From the NCBI GenBank assembly GCA_031769625.1, contig JAUIMM010000188.1, positions 11,213,001 to 11,277,000 on the forward strand: a stretch of DNA of 64,000 bases, given 5' to 3'. Under the pieces are notes generated by a model. It saw nothing but the letters and a program-made list of their open reading frames with translations. It was not told where the DNA came from and did not search any database. How positions within the stretch are numbered: position 1 is the stretch's first letter; each line of letters starts with the position of its first letter. The stretch is from Taudactylus pleione. Taxonomy: Eukaryota > Chordata > Amphibia > Anura > Myobatrachidae. Made by a program: the position numbers and the translations under genes. Positions 48,301-61,719 of the stretch are shown here, one piece after another.

Positions 48301-51300
48301 TGTTCTGCATATAGACGTGTGCTGTGTTTACTAGTGCATTGTATAGAAGTGTTCTGCATATAGTAGTGTGATGTTATACTAGTGCATTGTGTATAGCTGT
48401 GTTCTGCATATAGACGTGTGCTGTGTTTACTAGTACATTGTGTAAAGATGTGTTCTGCATATAGACATGTGCTATTATACTAGTGCATTGTGTATAGCAG
48501 TGTTCTGCATATAGTAGTGTGCTGTTATACTAGTGCATTGTGTATAACAGTGTTCTGCATATAGAAGTATGCTGTTATACTAGTGCAGTGTGTATAGCAG
48601 TGTTCTGCATATAGACGTGTGCTGTTATACTAGTACATTGTGTATAGCAGTGTTCTGCATATAGACGTGTGCTGTTATACTAGTACATTGTGTATAGCTG
48701 TGTTCTGCATATAGACGTGTGCTGTTATACTAGTGCATTGTGTATAGCAGTGTTCTGCATATAGCAGTGTGCTGTTATACTAGTGCATTGTGTATAGCAG
48801 TGTTCTGCATATAGACGTGTGCTGTTATACTAGTACATTGTGTATAGCAGTGTTCTGCATATAGAAGTGTGCTGTTATACTAGTGCATCGTGCATAGCTG
48901 TGTTCTGCATATAGAAGTGTGCTGTTATACTAGTGCATCGTGTATAGCTGTGTTCTGCATATAGAAGTGTGCTGTTATACTAGTGCATCGTGTATAGCAG
49001 TGTTCTGCATATAGTAGTGTGATGTTATACTAGTGCATGTGTATAGCTGTGTTCTGCATATAGACGTGTGCTGTTATACTAGAGCATTGTGTATAGCATT
49101 GTTATGCATATAGACGTGTGCTGTTATACTAGTGCATTGTGTATAGCTGTGTTCTGCATATAGACGTGTGCTTTTATACTAGTACATTGTGTATAGCAGT
49201 GTTCTGCATATAGATATGTGCTGCTATACTAGTGCATTGTGTATAGCAGTGTTCTGCATATAGTAGTGTGATGTTATACTAGTGCATTGTGTATATCAGT
49301 GTTCTGCATATAGATGTGTGCTATTATACTAGTGCATTGTGTATAGCAGTGTTCTGCATATAGAAGTGTGCTGTTATACTAGTGCATTGTGTATAGCAGT
49401 GTTCTGCATATAGATATGTGCTGCTATACTAGTGCATTGTGTATAGCAGTGTTCTGCATATAGACGTGTGCTGTTATACTAGTGCATTGTGTATAGCAGT
49501 GTTCTGCAGATAGACGTGTGCTGTTATACTAGTGTATTGTGCATAGCAGTGTTCTGCATATAGATGTGTGCTGTTATACTAGTGCATTGTGTATAGCAGT
49601 GTTCTGCATATAGACGTGTGCTGTTATACTAGTGCATTGTGTATAGCTGTGTTCTGCATATAGACGTGTGCTGTTATACTAGTGTATTGTGCATAGCAGT
49701 GTTCTGCATATAGACGTGTGATGTTATACTAGTGCATTGTGTATAGCAGTGTTCTGCATATAGACGTGTGCTGTGTTTACTAGTGCATTGTGTATAACAG
49801 TGTTCTGCATATAGACGTGTGCTGTGTTTACTAGTACATTGTGTAAAGATGTGTTCTGCATATAGACGTGTGCTGTTATCCTAGTGCATTGTGTATAGCA
49901 GTGTTCTGCATATAGTAGTGTGATGTTATACTAGTGCATTGTGTATAGCTGTGTTCTGCATATAGACGTGTGCTGTGTTTACTAGTACATTGTGTAAAGA
50001 TGTGTTCTGCATATAGACATTTGCTATTATACTAGTGCATTGTGTATAGCAGTGTTCTGCATATAGTAGTGTGATGTTATACTAGTGCATTGTGTATAGC
50101 AGTGTTCTGCATATAGACATGTGCTGTTATACTAGTGCATTGTGTATAACAGTGTTCTGCATATAGAAGTGTGCTGTTATACTAGTGCAGTGTGTATAGC
50201 AGTGTTCTGCATATAGACGTGTGCTGTTATACTAGTACATTGTGTATAGCAGTGTTCTGCATATAGACGTGTGCTGTTATACTAGTACATTGTGTATAGC
50301 TGTGTTCTGCATATAGACGTGTGCTGTTATACTAGTACATTGTGCATAGCAGTGTTCTGCATACAGACGTGTGCTGTTATACTAGTGTATTGTGCATAGC
50401 AGTGTTCTGCATATAGACGTGTGCTGTTATACTAGTGCATTGTGTATAGCAGTGTTCTGCATCTAGATGTGTGCTGTTATACTAGTGCATTGTGTATAGC
50501 AGTGTTCTGCATATAGACGTGTGCTGTTATACTAGTACATTGTGCATAGCAGTGTTCTGCATATAGACGTGTGCTGTTATACTAGTACATTGTGCATAGC
50601 AGTGTTCTGCATATAGATGTGTGATGTTATACTAGTGTATTGTGTATAGCAGTGTTCTGCATATAGAAGTGTGCTGTTATACTAGTGTATTGTGTATAGC
50701 AGTGTTCTGCATATAGATGTGTGCTGTTATACTAGTGCTATGTGTATAGCAGTGTTCTGCATATAGTAGTGTGCTGTTATACTAGTGCATTGTGTATAGC
50801 AGTGTTCTGCATATAGACGTGTGCTGTGTTTACTAGTACATTGTGTATAGCAGTGTTCTGCATATAGAAGTGTGATGTTATACTAGTGCATTGTGTATAG
50901 CAGTGTTCTGCATATAGACGTGTGCTGTGTTTACTAGTACATTGTGTAAAGATGTGTTCTGCATATAGACGTGTGCTGTTATACTAGTGCATTGTGTATA
51001 GCAGTGTTCTGCATATAGACATGTGCTATTATACTAGTGCATTGTGTATAGCAGTGTTCTGCATATAGACGTGTGCTGTGTTTACTAGTGCATTGTGTAT
51101 AACAGTGTTCTGCATATAGACGTGTGCTGTGTTTACTAGTACATTGTGTAAAGATGTGTTCTGCATATAGACGTGTGCTGTTATACTAGTGCATTGTGTA
51201 TAGCAGTGTTCTGCATATAGTAGTGTGATGTTATACTAGTGCATTGTGTATAGCAGTGTTCTGCATATAGACATGTGCTGTTATACTAGTGCATTGTGTA

Positions 51301-54300
51301 TAACAGTGTTCTGCATATAGTAGTGTGCTGTTATACTAGTGCAGTGTGTATAGCAGTGTTCTGCATATAGACGTGTGCTGTTATACTAGTACATTGTGTA
51401 TAGCAGTGTTCTGCATATAGACGTGTGCTGTTATACTAGTGCATTGTGTATAGCAGTGTTCTGCATATAGTAGCGTGATGTTATACTAGTGCATTGTGTA
51501 TAGCAGTGTTCTGCATATAGACGTGTGCTGTTATACTAGTGCATTGTGTATAGCTGTGTTCTGCATATAGACGTGTGCTGTTATACTAGTACATTGTGTA
51601 TAGCAGTGTTCTGCATATAGTAGTGTGATGTTATACTAGTGCATTGTGTATAGCAGTGTTCTGCATATAGATGTGTGCTATTATACTAGTGCATTCTGTA
51701 TAGCAGTGTTCTGCATATAGAAGTGTGCTGCTATACTAGTGCATTGTGTATAGCAGTGTTCTGCATATAGACGTGTGCTTTTATACTAGTGCATTGTGTA
51801 TAGCAGTGTTCTGCATATAGATGTGTGCTGTTATACTAGTACATTGTGTATAGCAGTGTTCTGCATATAGACATGTGCTGTTATACTAGTGCATTGTGTA
51901 TAGCAGTGTTCTGCATATAGAAGTGTGCTGTTATACTAGTGCATTGTGTATAGCAGTGTTCTGCATATAGAAGTGTGCTGTTATACTAGTGCATTGTGTA
52001 TAGCAGTGTTCTGCATATAGACGTGTGCTGTTATACTAGTGTATTGTGTATAGCAGTGTTCTGCATATAGACGTGTGCTGTTATACTAGTGTGTTGTGTA
52101 TCGCAGTGTTCTGCATATAGAAGTGTGCTGTTATACTAGTGTATTGTGTATAGCAGTGTTCTGCATATAGATGTGTGCTGTTATACTAGTGCATTGTGTA
52201 TAGCAGTGTTCTGCATATAGACGTGTGCTGTTATACTAGTGCATTGTGTATAGCTGTGTTCTGCATATAGACGTGTGCTGTTATACTAGTACATTGTGTA
52301 TAGCAGTGTTCTGCATATAGTAGTGTGATGTTATACTAGTGCATTGTGTATAGCAGTGTTCTGCATATAGATGTGTGCTATTATACTAGTGCATTCTGTA
52401 TAGCAGTGTTCTGCATATAGAAGTGTGCTGCTATACTAGTGCATTGTGTATAGCAGTGTTCTGCATATAGACGTGTGCTGTTATACTAGTGCATTGTGTA
52501 TAGCAGTGTTCTGCATATAGATGTGTGCTGTTATACTAGTACATTGTGTATAGCAGTGTTCTGCATATAGACATGTGCTGTTATACTAGTGCATTGTGTA
52601 TAGCAGTGTTCTGCATATAGAAGTGTGCTGTTATACTAGTGCATTGTGTATAGCAGTGTTCTGCATATAGAAGTGTGCTGTTATACTAGTGCATTGTGTA
52701 TAGCAGTGTTCTGCATATAGACGTGTGCTGTTATACTAGTGTATTGTGTATAGCAGTGTTCTGCATATAGACGTGTGCTGTTATACTAGTGTGTTGTGTA
52801 TAGCAGTGTTCTGCATATAGAAGTGTGCTGTTATACTAGTGTATTGTGTATAGCAGTGTTCTGCATATAGATGTGTGCTGTTATACTAGTGCTATGTGTA
52901 TAGCAGTGTTCTGCATATAGTAGTGTGCTGCTATACTAGTGCATTGTGTATAGCATTGTTCTGCATATAGACGTGTGCTGTGTTTACTAGTACATTGTGT
53001 ATAGCAGTGTTCTGCATATAGAAGTGTGATGTTATACTAGTGCATTGTGTATAGCAGTGTTCTGCATATAGACGTGTGCTGTTATACTAGTGCATTGTGT
53101 ATAGCAGTGTTCTGCATATAGACGTGCGCTGTGTTTACTAGTACATTGTGTATAGCAGTGTTCTGCATATAGAAGTGTGATGTTATACTAGTGCATTGTG
53201 TATAGCAGTGTTCTGCATATAGACGTGTGCTGTGTTTACTAGTACATTGTGTAAAGATGTGTTCTGCATATAGACGTGTGCTGTTATACTAGTGCATTGT
53301 GTATAGCAGTGTTCTGCATATAGACGTGTGCTGTTATACTAGTGCAGTGTGTATAGCAGTGTTCTGCATATAGTAGTGTGCTGTTATACTAGTGCATTGT
53401 GTATAGCATTGTTCTGCATATAGACGTGTGCTGTGTTTACTAGTACATTGTGTATAGAAGTGTTCTGCATATAGAAGTGTGATGTTATACTAGTGCATTG
53501 TGTATAGCAGTGTTCTGCATATAGACGTGTGCTGTTATACTAGTGCATTGTGTATAGCAGTGTTCTGCATATAGACGTGCGCTGTGTTTACTAGTACATT
53601 GTGTATAGCAGTGTTCTGCATATAGAAGTGTGATGTTATACTAGTGCATTGTGTATAGCAGTGTTCTGCATATAGACGTGTGCTGTGTTTACTAGTACAT
53701 TGTGTAAAGATGTGTTCTGCATATAGACGTGTGCTGTTATACTAGTGCATTGTGTATAGCAGTGTTCTGCATATAGACGTGTGCTGTTATACTAGTGCAG
53801 TGTGTATAGCAGTGTTCTGCATATAGACGTGTGCTGTTATACTAGTGCATTGTGTATAGCAGTGTTCTGCATATAGACGTGTGCTGTGTTTACTAGTACA
53901 TTGTGTAAAGATGTGTTCTGCATATAGACGTGTGCTGTTATACTAGTGCATTGTGTATAGCTGTGTTCTGCATATAGACATGTGCTATTATACTAGTGCA
54001 TTGTGTATAGCAGTGTTCTGCATATAGACATGTGCTGTTATACTAGTGCATTGTGTATAGCAGTGTTCTGCATATAGACGTGTGCTGTGTTTTCTAGTGC
54101 ATTGTATAGAAGTGTTCTGCATATAGTAGTGTGATGTTATACTAGTGCATTGTGTATAGCTGTGTTCTGCATATAGACGTGTGCTGTGTTTTCTAGTGCA
54201 TCGTGTATAGCTGTGTTCTGCATATAGAAGTGTGCTGTTATACTAGTGCATTGTGTATAGCAGTGTTCTGCATATAGAAGTGTGCTGTTATACTAGTGCA

Positions 54301-57300
54301 TTGTGTATAGCAGTGTTCTGCATATAGTAGCGTGATGTTATACTAGTGCATTGTGTATAGCAGTGTTCTGCATATAGACGTGTGCTGTAATACTAGTGCA
54401 TTGTGTATAGCTGTGTTCTGCATATAGACGTGTGCTGTTATACTAGTACATTGTGTATAGCAGTGTTCTGCATATAGTAGTGTGATGTTATACTAGTGCA
54501 TTGTGTATAGCAGTGTTCTGCATATAGATGTGTGCTATTATACTAGTGCATTGTGTATAGCAGTGTTCTGCATTTAGAAGTGTGCTGCTATACTAGTGCA
54601 TTGTGTATAGCAGTGTTCTGCATATAGACGTGTGCTGTTATACTAGTGTATTGTGTATAGCAGTGTTCTGCATATAGATGTGTGCTGTTATACTAGTGCT
54701 ATGTGTATAGCAGTGTTCTGCATATAGTAGTGTGCTGTTATACTAGTGCATTGTGTATAGCATTGTTCTGCATATAGACGTGTGCTGTGTTTACTAGTAC
54801 ATTGTGTATAGCAGTGTTCTGCATATAGAAGTGTGATGTTATACTAGTGCATTGTGTATAGCAGTGTTCTGCATATAGACGTGTGCTGTTATACTAGTGC
54901 ATTGTGTATAGCAGTGTTCTGCATATAGACGTGTGCTGTGTTTACTAGTACATTGTGTATAGCAGTGTTCTGCATATAGAAGTGTGATGTTATACTAGTG
55001 CATTGTGTATAGCAGTGTTCTGCATATAGACGTGTGCTGTGTTTACTAGTACATTGTGTAAAGATGTGTTCTGCATATAGACGTGTGCTGTGTTTACTAG
55101 TACATTGTGTAAAGATGTGTTCTGCATATAGACGTGTGCTGTTATACTAGTGCATTGTGTATAGCTGTGTTCTGCATATAGACATGTGCTATTATACTAG
55201 TGCATTGTGTATAGCAGTGTTCTGCATATAGACATGTGCTGTTATACTAGTGCATTGTGTATAGCAGTGTTCTGCATATAGACGTGTGCTGTGTTTTCTA
55301 GTGCATTGTATAGAAGTGTTCTGCATATAGTAGTGTGATGTTATACTAGTGCATTGTGTATAGCTGTGTTCTGCATATAGACGTGTGCTGTGTTTTCTAG
55401 TGCATCGTGTATAGCTGTGTTCTGCATATAGAAGTGTGCTGTTATACTAGTGCATTGTGTATAGCAGTGTTCTGCATATAGAAGTGTGCTGTTATACTAG
55501 TGCATTGTGTATAGCAGTGTTCTGCATATAGTAGCGTGATGTTATACTAGTGCATTGTGTATAGCAGTGTTCTGCATATAGACGTGTGCTGTAATACTAG
55601 TACATTGTGTATAGCAGTGTTCTGCATATAGTAGTGTGATGTTATACTAGTGCATTGTGTATAGCAGTGTTCTGCATATAGATGTGTGCTATTATACTAG
55701 TGCATTGTGTATAGCAGTGTTCTGCATATAGAAGTGTGCTGCTATACTAGTGCATTGTGTATAGCAGTGTTCTGCATATAGACGTGTGCTGTTATACTAG
55801 TGCATTGTGTATAGCAGTGTTCTGCATATAGATGTGTGCTGTTATACTAGTACATTGTGTATAGCAGTGTTCTGCATATAGACATGTGCTGTTATACTAG
55901 TGCATTGTGTATAGCAGTGTTCTGCATATAGAAGTGTGCTGTTATACTAGTGCATTGTGTATAGCAGTGTTCTGCATATAGAAGTGTGCTGTTATACTAG
56001 TGCATTGTGTATAGCAGTGTTCTGCATATAGAAGTGTGCTGTTATACTAGTGCATTGTGTATAGCAGTGTTCTGCATATAGACGTGTGCTGTTATACTAG
56101 TGTATTGTGTATAGCAGTGTTCTGCATATAGACGTGTGCTGTTATACTAGTGTATTGTGTATAGCAGTGTTCTGCATATAGAAGTGTGCTGTTATACTAG
56201 TGTATTGTGCATAGCAGTGTTCTGCATATAGATGTGTGCTGTTATACTAGTGCTATGTGTATAGCAGTGTTCTGCATATAGTAGTGTGCTGTTATACTAG
56301 TGCATTGTGTATAGCAGTGTTCTGCATATAGACGTGTGCTGTGTTTACTAGTACATTGTGTATAGCAGTGTTCTGCATATAGAAGTGTGATGTTATACTA
56401 GTGCATTGTGTATAGCAGTGTTCTGCATATAGACGTGTGCTGTTATACTAGTGCATTGTGTATAGCAGTGTTCTGCATATAGACGTGTGCTGTGTTTACT
56501 AGTACATTGTGTATAGCAGTGTTCTGCATATAGAAGTGTGATGTTATACTAGTGCATTGTGTATAGCAGTGTTCTGCATATAGACGTGTGCTGTGTTTAC
56601 TAGTACATTGTGTAAAGATGTGTTCTGCATATAGACGTGTGCTGTTATACTAGTGCATTGTGTATAGCAGTGTTCTGCATATAGACGTGTGCTGTTATAC
56701 TAGTGCAGTGTGTATAGCAGTGTTCTGCATATAGACGTGTGCTGTTATACTAGTGCATTGTGTATAGCAGTGTTCTGCATATAGACGTGTGCTGTTATAC
56801 TAGTGCAGTGTGTATAGCAGTGTTCTGCATATAGACATGTGCTGTTATACTAGTGCATTGTGTATAGCAGTGTTCTGCATATAGACGTGTGCTGTGTTTA
56901 CTAGTGCATTGTATAGAAGTGTTCTGCATATAGTAGTGTGATGTTATACTAGTGCATTGTGTATAGCTGTGTTCTGCATATAGACGTGTGCTGTGTTTAC
57001 TAGTACATTGTGTAAAGATGTGTTCTGCATATAGACATGTGCTATTATACTAGTGCATTGTGTATAGCAGTGTTCTGCATATAGTAGTGTGATGTTATAC
57101 TAGTGCATTGTGTATAGCAGTGTTCTGCATATAGACATGTGCTGTTATACTAGTGCATTGTGTATAACAGTGTTCTGCATATAGAAGTGTGCTGTTATAC
57201 TAGTGCAGTGTGTATAGCAGTGTTCTGCATATAGACGTGTGCTGTTATACTAGTACATTGTGTATAGCAGTGTTCTGCATATAGACGTGTGCTGTTATAC

Positions 57301-58730
57301 TAGTGCATTGTGTATAGCAGTGTTCTGCATATAGAAGTGTGCTGTTATACTAGTGCATTGTGTATAGCAGTGTTCTGCATATAGACGTGTGCTGTTATAC
57401 TAGTACATTGTGTATAGCAGTGTTCTGCATATAGACGTGTGCTGTTATACTAGTACATTGTGTATAGCAGTGTTCTGCATATAGAAGTGTGCTGTTATAC
57501 TAGTGCATTATGTATAGCTGTGTTCAGCATATAGATGTGTGCTGTTATACTAGTGCATTGTGTATAGCAGTGTTCTGCATATAGAAGTGTGATGTTATAC
57601 TAGTGCATCGTGTATAGCTGTGTTCTGCATATAGAAGTGTGCTGTTATACTAGTGCATTGTGTATAGCAGTGTTCTGCATATAGTAGTGTGATGTTATAC
57701 TAGTGCATTGTGTATAGCTGTGTTCTGCATATAGACGTGTGCTGTTATACTAGAGCATTGTGTATAGCAGTGTTCTGCATATAGATGTGTGCTGTTATAC
57801 TAGTGCATTGTGTATAGCTGTGTTCTGCATATAGACGTGTGCTTTTATACTAGTACATTGTGTATAGCAGTGTTCTGCATATAGTAGTGTGATGTTATAC
57901 TAGTGCATTGTGTATAGCAGTGTTCTGCATATAGATGTGTGCTATTATACTAGTGCATTGTGTATAGCAGTGTTCTGCATATAGAAGTGTGCTGTTATAC
58001 TAGTGCATTGTGTATAGCAGTGTTCTGCATATAGATATGTGCTGCTATACTAGTGCATTGTGTATAGCAGTGTTCTGCATATAGACGTGTGCTGTTATAC
58101 TAGTGCATTGTGTATAGCAGTGTTCTGCAGATAGACGTGTGCTGTTATACTAGTGTATTGTGCATAGCAGTGTTCTGCATATAGATGTGTGCTGTTATAC
58201 TAGTGCATTGTGTATAGCAGTGTTCTGCATATAGACGTGTGCTGTTATACTAGTGCATTGTGTATAGCTGTGTTCTGCATATAGACGTGTGCTGTTATAC
58301 TAGTGTATTGTGCATAGCAGTGTTCTGCATATAGACGTGTGATGTTATACTAGTGCATTGTGTATAGCTGTGTTCTCCATATAGACGTGTGCTGTTATAC
58401 TAGTGTATTGTGTATAGCAGTGTTCTGCAGATAGACGTGTGATGTTATACTAGTGCATTGTGTATAGCAGTGTTCTGCATATAGACGTGTGCTGTTATAC
58501 TAGTGCATTGTGAATAGCAGTGTTCTGCATATACACGTGTGCTGTTATACTAGTGTATTGTGTATAGCTGTGTTCTGCATATAGATGTGTGCTGTTATAC
58601 TAGTGTATTGTGTATAGCAGTGTTTTGCATATAGACGTGTGCTGTTATACTAGTGCATTGTGTATAGCAGTGTTCTGCATATAGAGGTGTGCTGTTATAC
58701 TAGTGTATTGTGTATAGCTGTGTTCTGCAT
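36354..58730. repeat. 50-bp satellite, ~447 units (22.4 kb)
   Basis: The unit contains GCAGTGTTCTGCATATAGAC, GTGTGCTGTTATACTAGTGC and ATTGTGTATA. Common variants are GTGTTTACTAGTAC (+1 bp) and GTAAAGATGTGTTCTGC. Each unit has an ACTAGT hexamer. Variant markers show long-range duplication: a ~2057-bp block repeated at ~40300-42357 and ~42357-44410, and offsets of 1903 bp (37111/39014), 1301 bp (46501/47802), 1701 bp (47802/49503) and 453 bp (53121/53574). No long frames survive and no unique spacers exist. It makes up about a third of the window. Confidence 0.97.
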
Positions 58731-58818
58731 TGTGTACAGAGAGCGTGATCGCAATTCATTCGCAGACCACCGATAATCTCTCGGCTGCGTGAACATCGGA
58801 ATAGCTCTGAATCAGGCC
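58731..58818. mobile_element. Small fragment of a GGCCTGATTCAG-type element inside satellite
   Basis: A short non-satellite insert ending AGCTCTGAATCAGGCCC, the inverse of the GGCCCTGATTCAGAGC end seen at 34869. TGTGTACAG occurs on both sides (58732 region and after 58811), either a 9-bp duplication or chance, since this word belongs to the neighbouring 34-bp unit. Confidence 0.5.
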
Positions 58819-60827
58819 CTGTGTACAGTACTGTGCTGTATATAGCAGTATCCTGTGTACAGTACTGTGCTGTATATAGAAGTATCCTGTGTACAGTAAT
58901 GTGCTGTATATATAGCAGTATCCTGTATACAGTACTGTGCTGTATATAGCAGTATCCTGTGTACAGTACTGTGCTGTATATAGCAGTATCCTGTGTACAG
59001 TACTGTGCTGTATATATAGCAGTATCCTGTATACAGTACTGTGCTGTATATAGAAGTATCCTGTGTACAGTACTGTACTGTATATATAGCAGTATCCTGT
59101 ATACAATACTGTGCTGTATATAGAAGTATCCTGTGTACAGTACTGTGTTGTATATATAGCAGTATCCTGTATACAGTACTGTGCTGTATATAGCAGTATC
59201 CGGTGTACAGTACTGTGCTGTATATAGCAGTATCCTGTGTACAGTTCTGTGCTGTATATAGCAGTATCCTGTGTACAGTTCTGTGCTGTATATAGCAGTA
59301 TCCTGTGTACAGTACTGTGCTGTATATAGCAGTATCCTGTGTACAGTACTGTGCTGTATATAGCAGTATCCTGTGTACAGTACTGTGCTGTATATAGCAG
59401 TATCCTGTGTACAGTACTGTGCTGTATATAGCAGTATCCTGTGTACAGTACTGTGCTGTATATAGCAGTATCCTGTGTACAGTACTGTGCTGTATATATA
59501 GCAGTATCCTGCGTATAGCAGTATCCTGTGTACAGTACTGTGCTGTATATATAGCAGTATCTGCGTATAGCAGTATCCTGTGTACAGTACTGTGCTGTAT
59601 ATAGCTGTATCCTGCGTATAGCAGTATCCTGTGCACAGTACTGTGCTGTATATATTGCGTATAGCAGTATCCTGTGCACAGTACTGTGCTGTATATAGCA
59701 GTATCCTGCGTATAGCAGTATCCTGAGTACAGTACTGTGCTGTATATAGCAGTATCCTGTGCATAGCAGTATCCTGTGCACAGTACTGTGCTGTATATAG
59801 CAGTATCCTGTGTACAGTACTTTGCTGTATATAGCAGTATACTGTGTACAGTACTGTGCTGTATATAGCAGTATCCTGTGTACAGTACTGTGCTGTATGT
59901 AGCAGTACCCTGTGTATAGCAGTATCCCGAGTACAGTACTGTGCTGTATATAGCAATATCCTGTGTACAGTTCTGTGCTGTATATAGCAGTATCCTGCAT
60001 ATATCAGTATCCTATGTACAGTACTGCGCTGTATATAGAAGTATCCTGTGTACAGTACTGTGTTGTATATAGCAGTATCCTGCGAATAGCAGTATCCTGT
60101 GTACAGTACTGTGCTGTATATAGCAGTATCCTGTGTACAGTTCTGTGCTGTATATAGCAGTATCCTGCGTATTTCAGTATCCTATGTACAGTACTGTGCT
60201 GTATATAGAAGTATCCTGTGTACAGTACTGTGTTGTATATAGCAGTATCCTGTGTACAGTACTGTGCTGTATATAACAGTATCCTGTGTACAGTACTGTG
60301 CTGTATATAGCAGTATCCTGTGCACAGTTCTGTGCTGTATATAGCAGTATCCTGTGTACAGTATTGTGCAGTATATAGCAGTATCCTGCGTATAGCAGTA
60401 TCCTGTGTACAGTACTGTGCTGTATATAGAAGCATCTAGTGTACAGTACTTTGTTGTATATAGCAGTATCCTCTTTACAGTACTGTGCTTTGTATGGCAG
60501 TATCCTGTGTACAGTATTGTGCAGTATATAGCAGTAACCTGCGTATAGCAGTATCCTGTGTACAGTACTGTGCTGTATATAGAAGTATCCTGTGTAGAGT
60601 ACTGTGTTGTATATAGCAGTATCCTGTGTACAGTACTGTGCTGTATATAGAAGTATCCTGTGTACAGTACTGTGTTGTATATAGCAGTATCCTGTGTACA
60701 GTACTGTGCTGTATATAGAAGTATCCTGTGTACAGTATTGTGCAGTATATAGCAGTATCCTGTGTACAGTACTGTGTTGTATATATCAGTATCCTGTGTA
60801 CAGTACTGTGCTATGTATAGCAGTGTG
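58819..60827. repeat. 34-bp satellite, ~58 units
   Basis: The unit is GCAGTATCCTGTGTACA followed by GTACTGTGCTGTATATA, i.e. two related 17-bp halves. Variants insert CGTATAGCAGTATCCT or an extra TA. All three minus-strand frames stay open for 270-418 codons with repeated Tyr/Cys/Ile/Thr peptides, an artefact of a stop-free unit. Confidence 0.96.
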
Positions 60828-60887
60828 TTATGAGTAGAAGTTTGCTGTGTATAGTAGCACGTTGTTTGTGCATAGTAGTGTGCTATG

Positions 60888-61442
60888 GGCCTGATTCAGC
60901 AAGGAACGCAAAGGAGAGAACGCACGCACTTGGCCGATGTTTTCGTACTGCGCATGCGTATGCATCACACTGCGCATGCGCAAATTAGCCAGTACGATCG
61001 GTTTATGGTATGCAGACTGCACGCAGTACGTACGCAGACCCTTCCGATATTGATTGGCAGGAAGTGCCATTTGTGGGTGGTGACGAGGGGTGGTCAGGCA
61101 AACGCAGGCGTTATAACGCCGTTATTGGGGCGTGCATAATTAAGGCAGTGCAGCGGCATACGCAGCCATACCGTAAGCTGTACACAGGAAGCGGCCAGAA
61201 TCCTGCGGCAGGTCAGGTCAACCACTATTATGCTAGTGGGTCCGATGGTTCTCGATGTTACTGATGTTTACGCTATCTTGCGCGCTGATCAGGCTGTGAG
61301 TAAAGGGCGATGGGCGGCTTAATATAGGGCTGGGCGTCTGCATCTTGTGCTGCAGTCTCCGTGCGTGTGCATTGATTAGCGTATTCTCGATGCGGACGGG
61401 TGCGTGCGCCAGCATCCGTGCGTTCCTTGCTGAATCAGGCCC
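60888..61442. mobile_element. MITE with GGGCCTGATTCAGCAAGGAACG ends
   Basis: 555 bp with near-perfect inverted termini of ~23 bp (GGGCCTGATTCAGCAAGG and its inverse). It is inserted in satellite-derived DNA, since GTGTGCTAT-type sequence occurs on both sides. Interior GCGCATGCG motifs occur near 60950-60980. It shares the CCTGATTCAG end with the hairpin-chain elements but not their interior. No clear target duplication and no transposase. Confidence 0.8.
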
Positions 61443-61719
61443 TGTATACAGTAGTGTGTGCTTTATATCACACACTACTCAGGATGTCCGGCAAGACTAC
61501 GCTGCCAGGGCAGTGAAACTGCTTCAGTGGATGCAGCTACTGGCTTCGGCACGCAGAACGGGCATGTGCAGTAGTTGTGCCAGGGTCTGAACACGGAAGT
61601 AAAGTGATCGCATTAGGGGGACATTAGCGATCACTTTACTTCTAACACATTGAAGTGATGGGCTCATATCGGAGTCCCTATCCCTGCTAGTAATTATTTA
61701 TAAGTTCAGATGATACATT
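61443..61719. other. Satellite margin and short inverted repeat
   Basis: Starts with satellite-like TGTATACAGTAGTGTGTG, then contains AAGTAAAGTGATCGC...GCGATCACTTTACTT, a 15-bp inverted repeat at ~61599-61640. No gene. Confidence 0.5.

Noticed and set aside
36354..58730. CRISPR-like regular array
   Set aside because: Units are contiguous and all alike, without unique spacers; the genome is eukaryotic.
58700..60435. Open frames of 143-418 codons on the minus strand with Tyr/Cys/Thr-rich repeats
   Set aside because: They follow from a stop-free 34-bp satellite unit. All three frames are open at once and there is no non-repeat domain.
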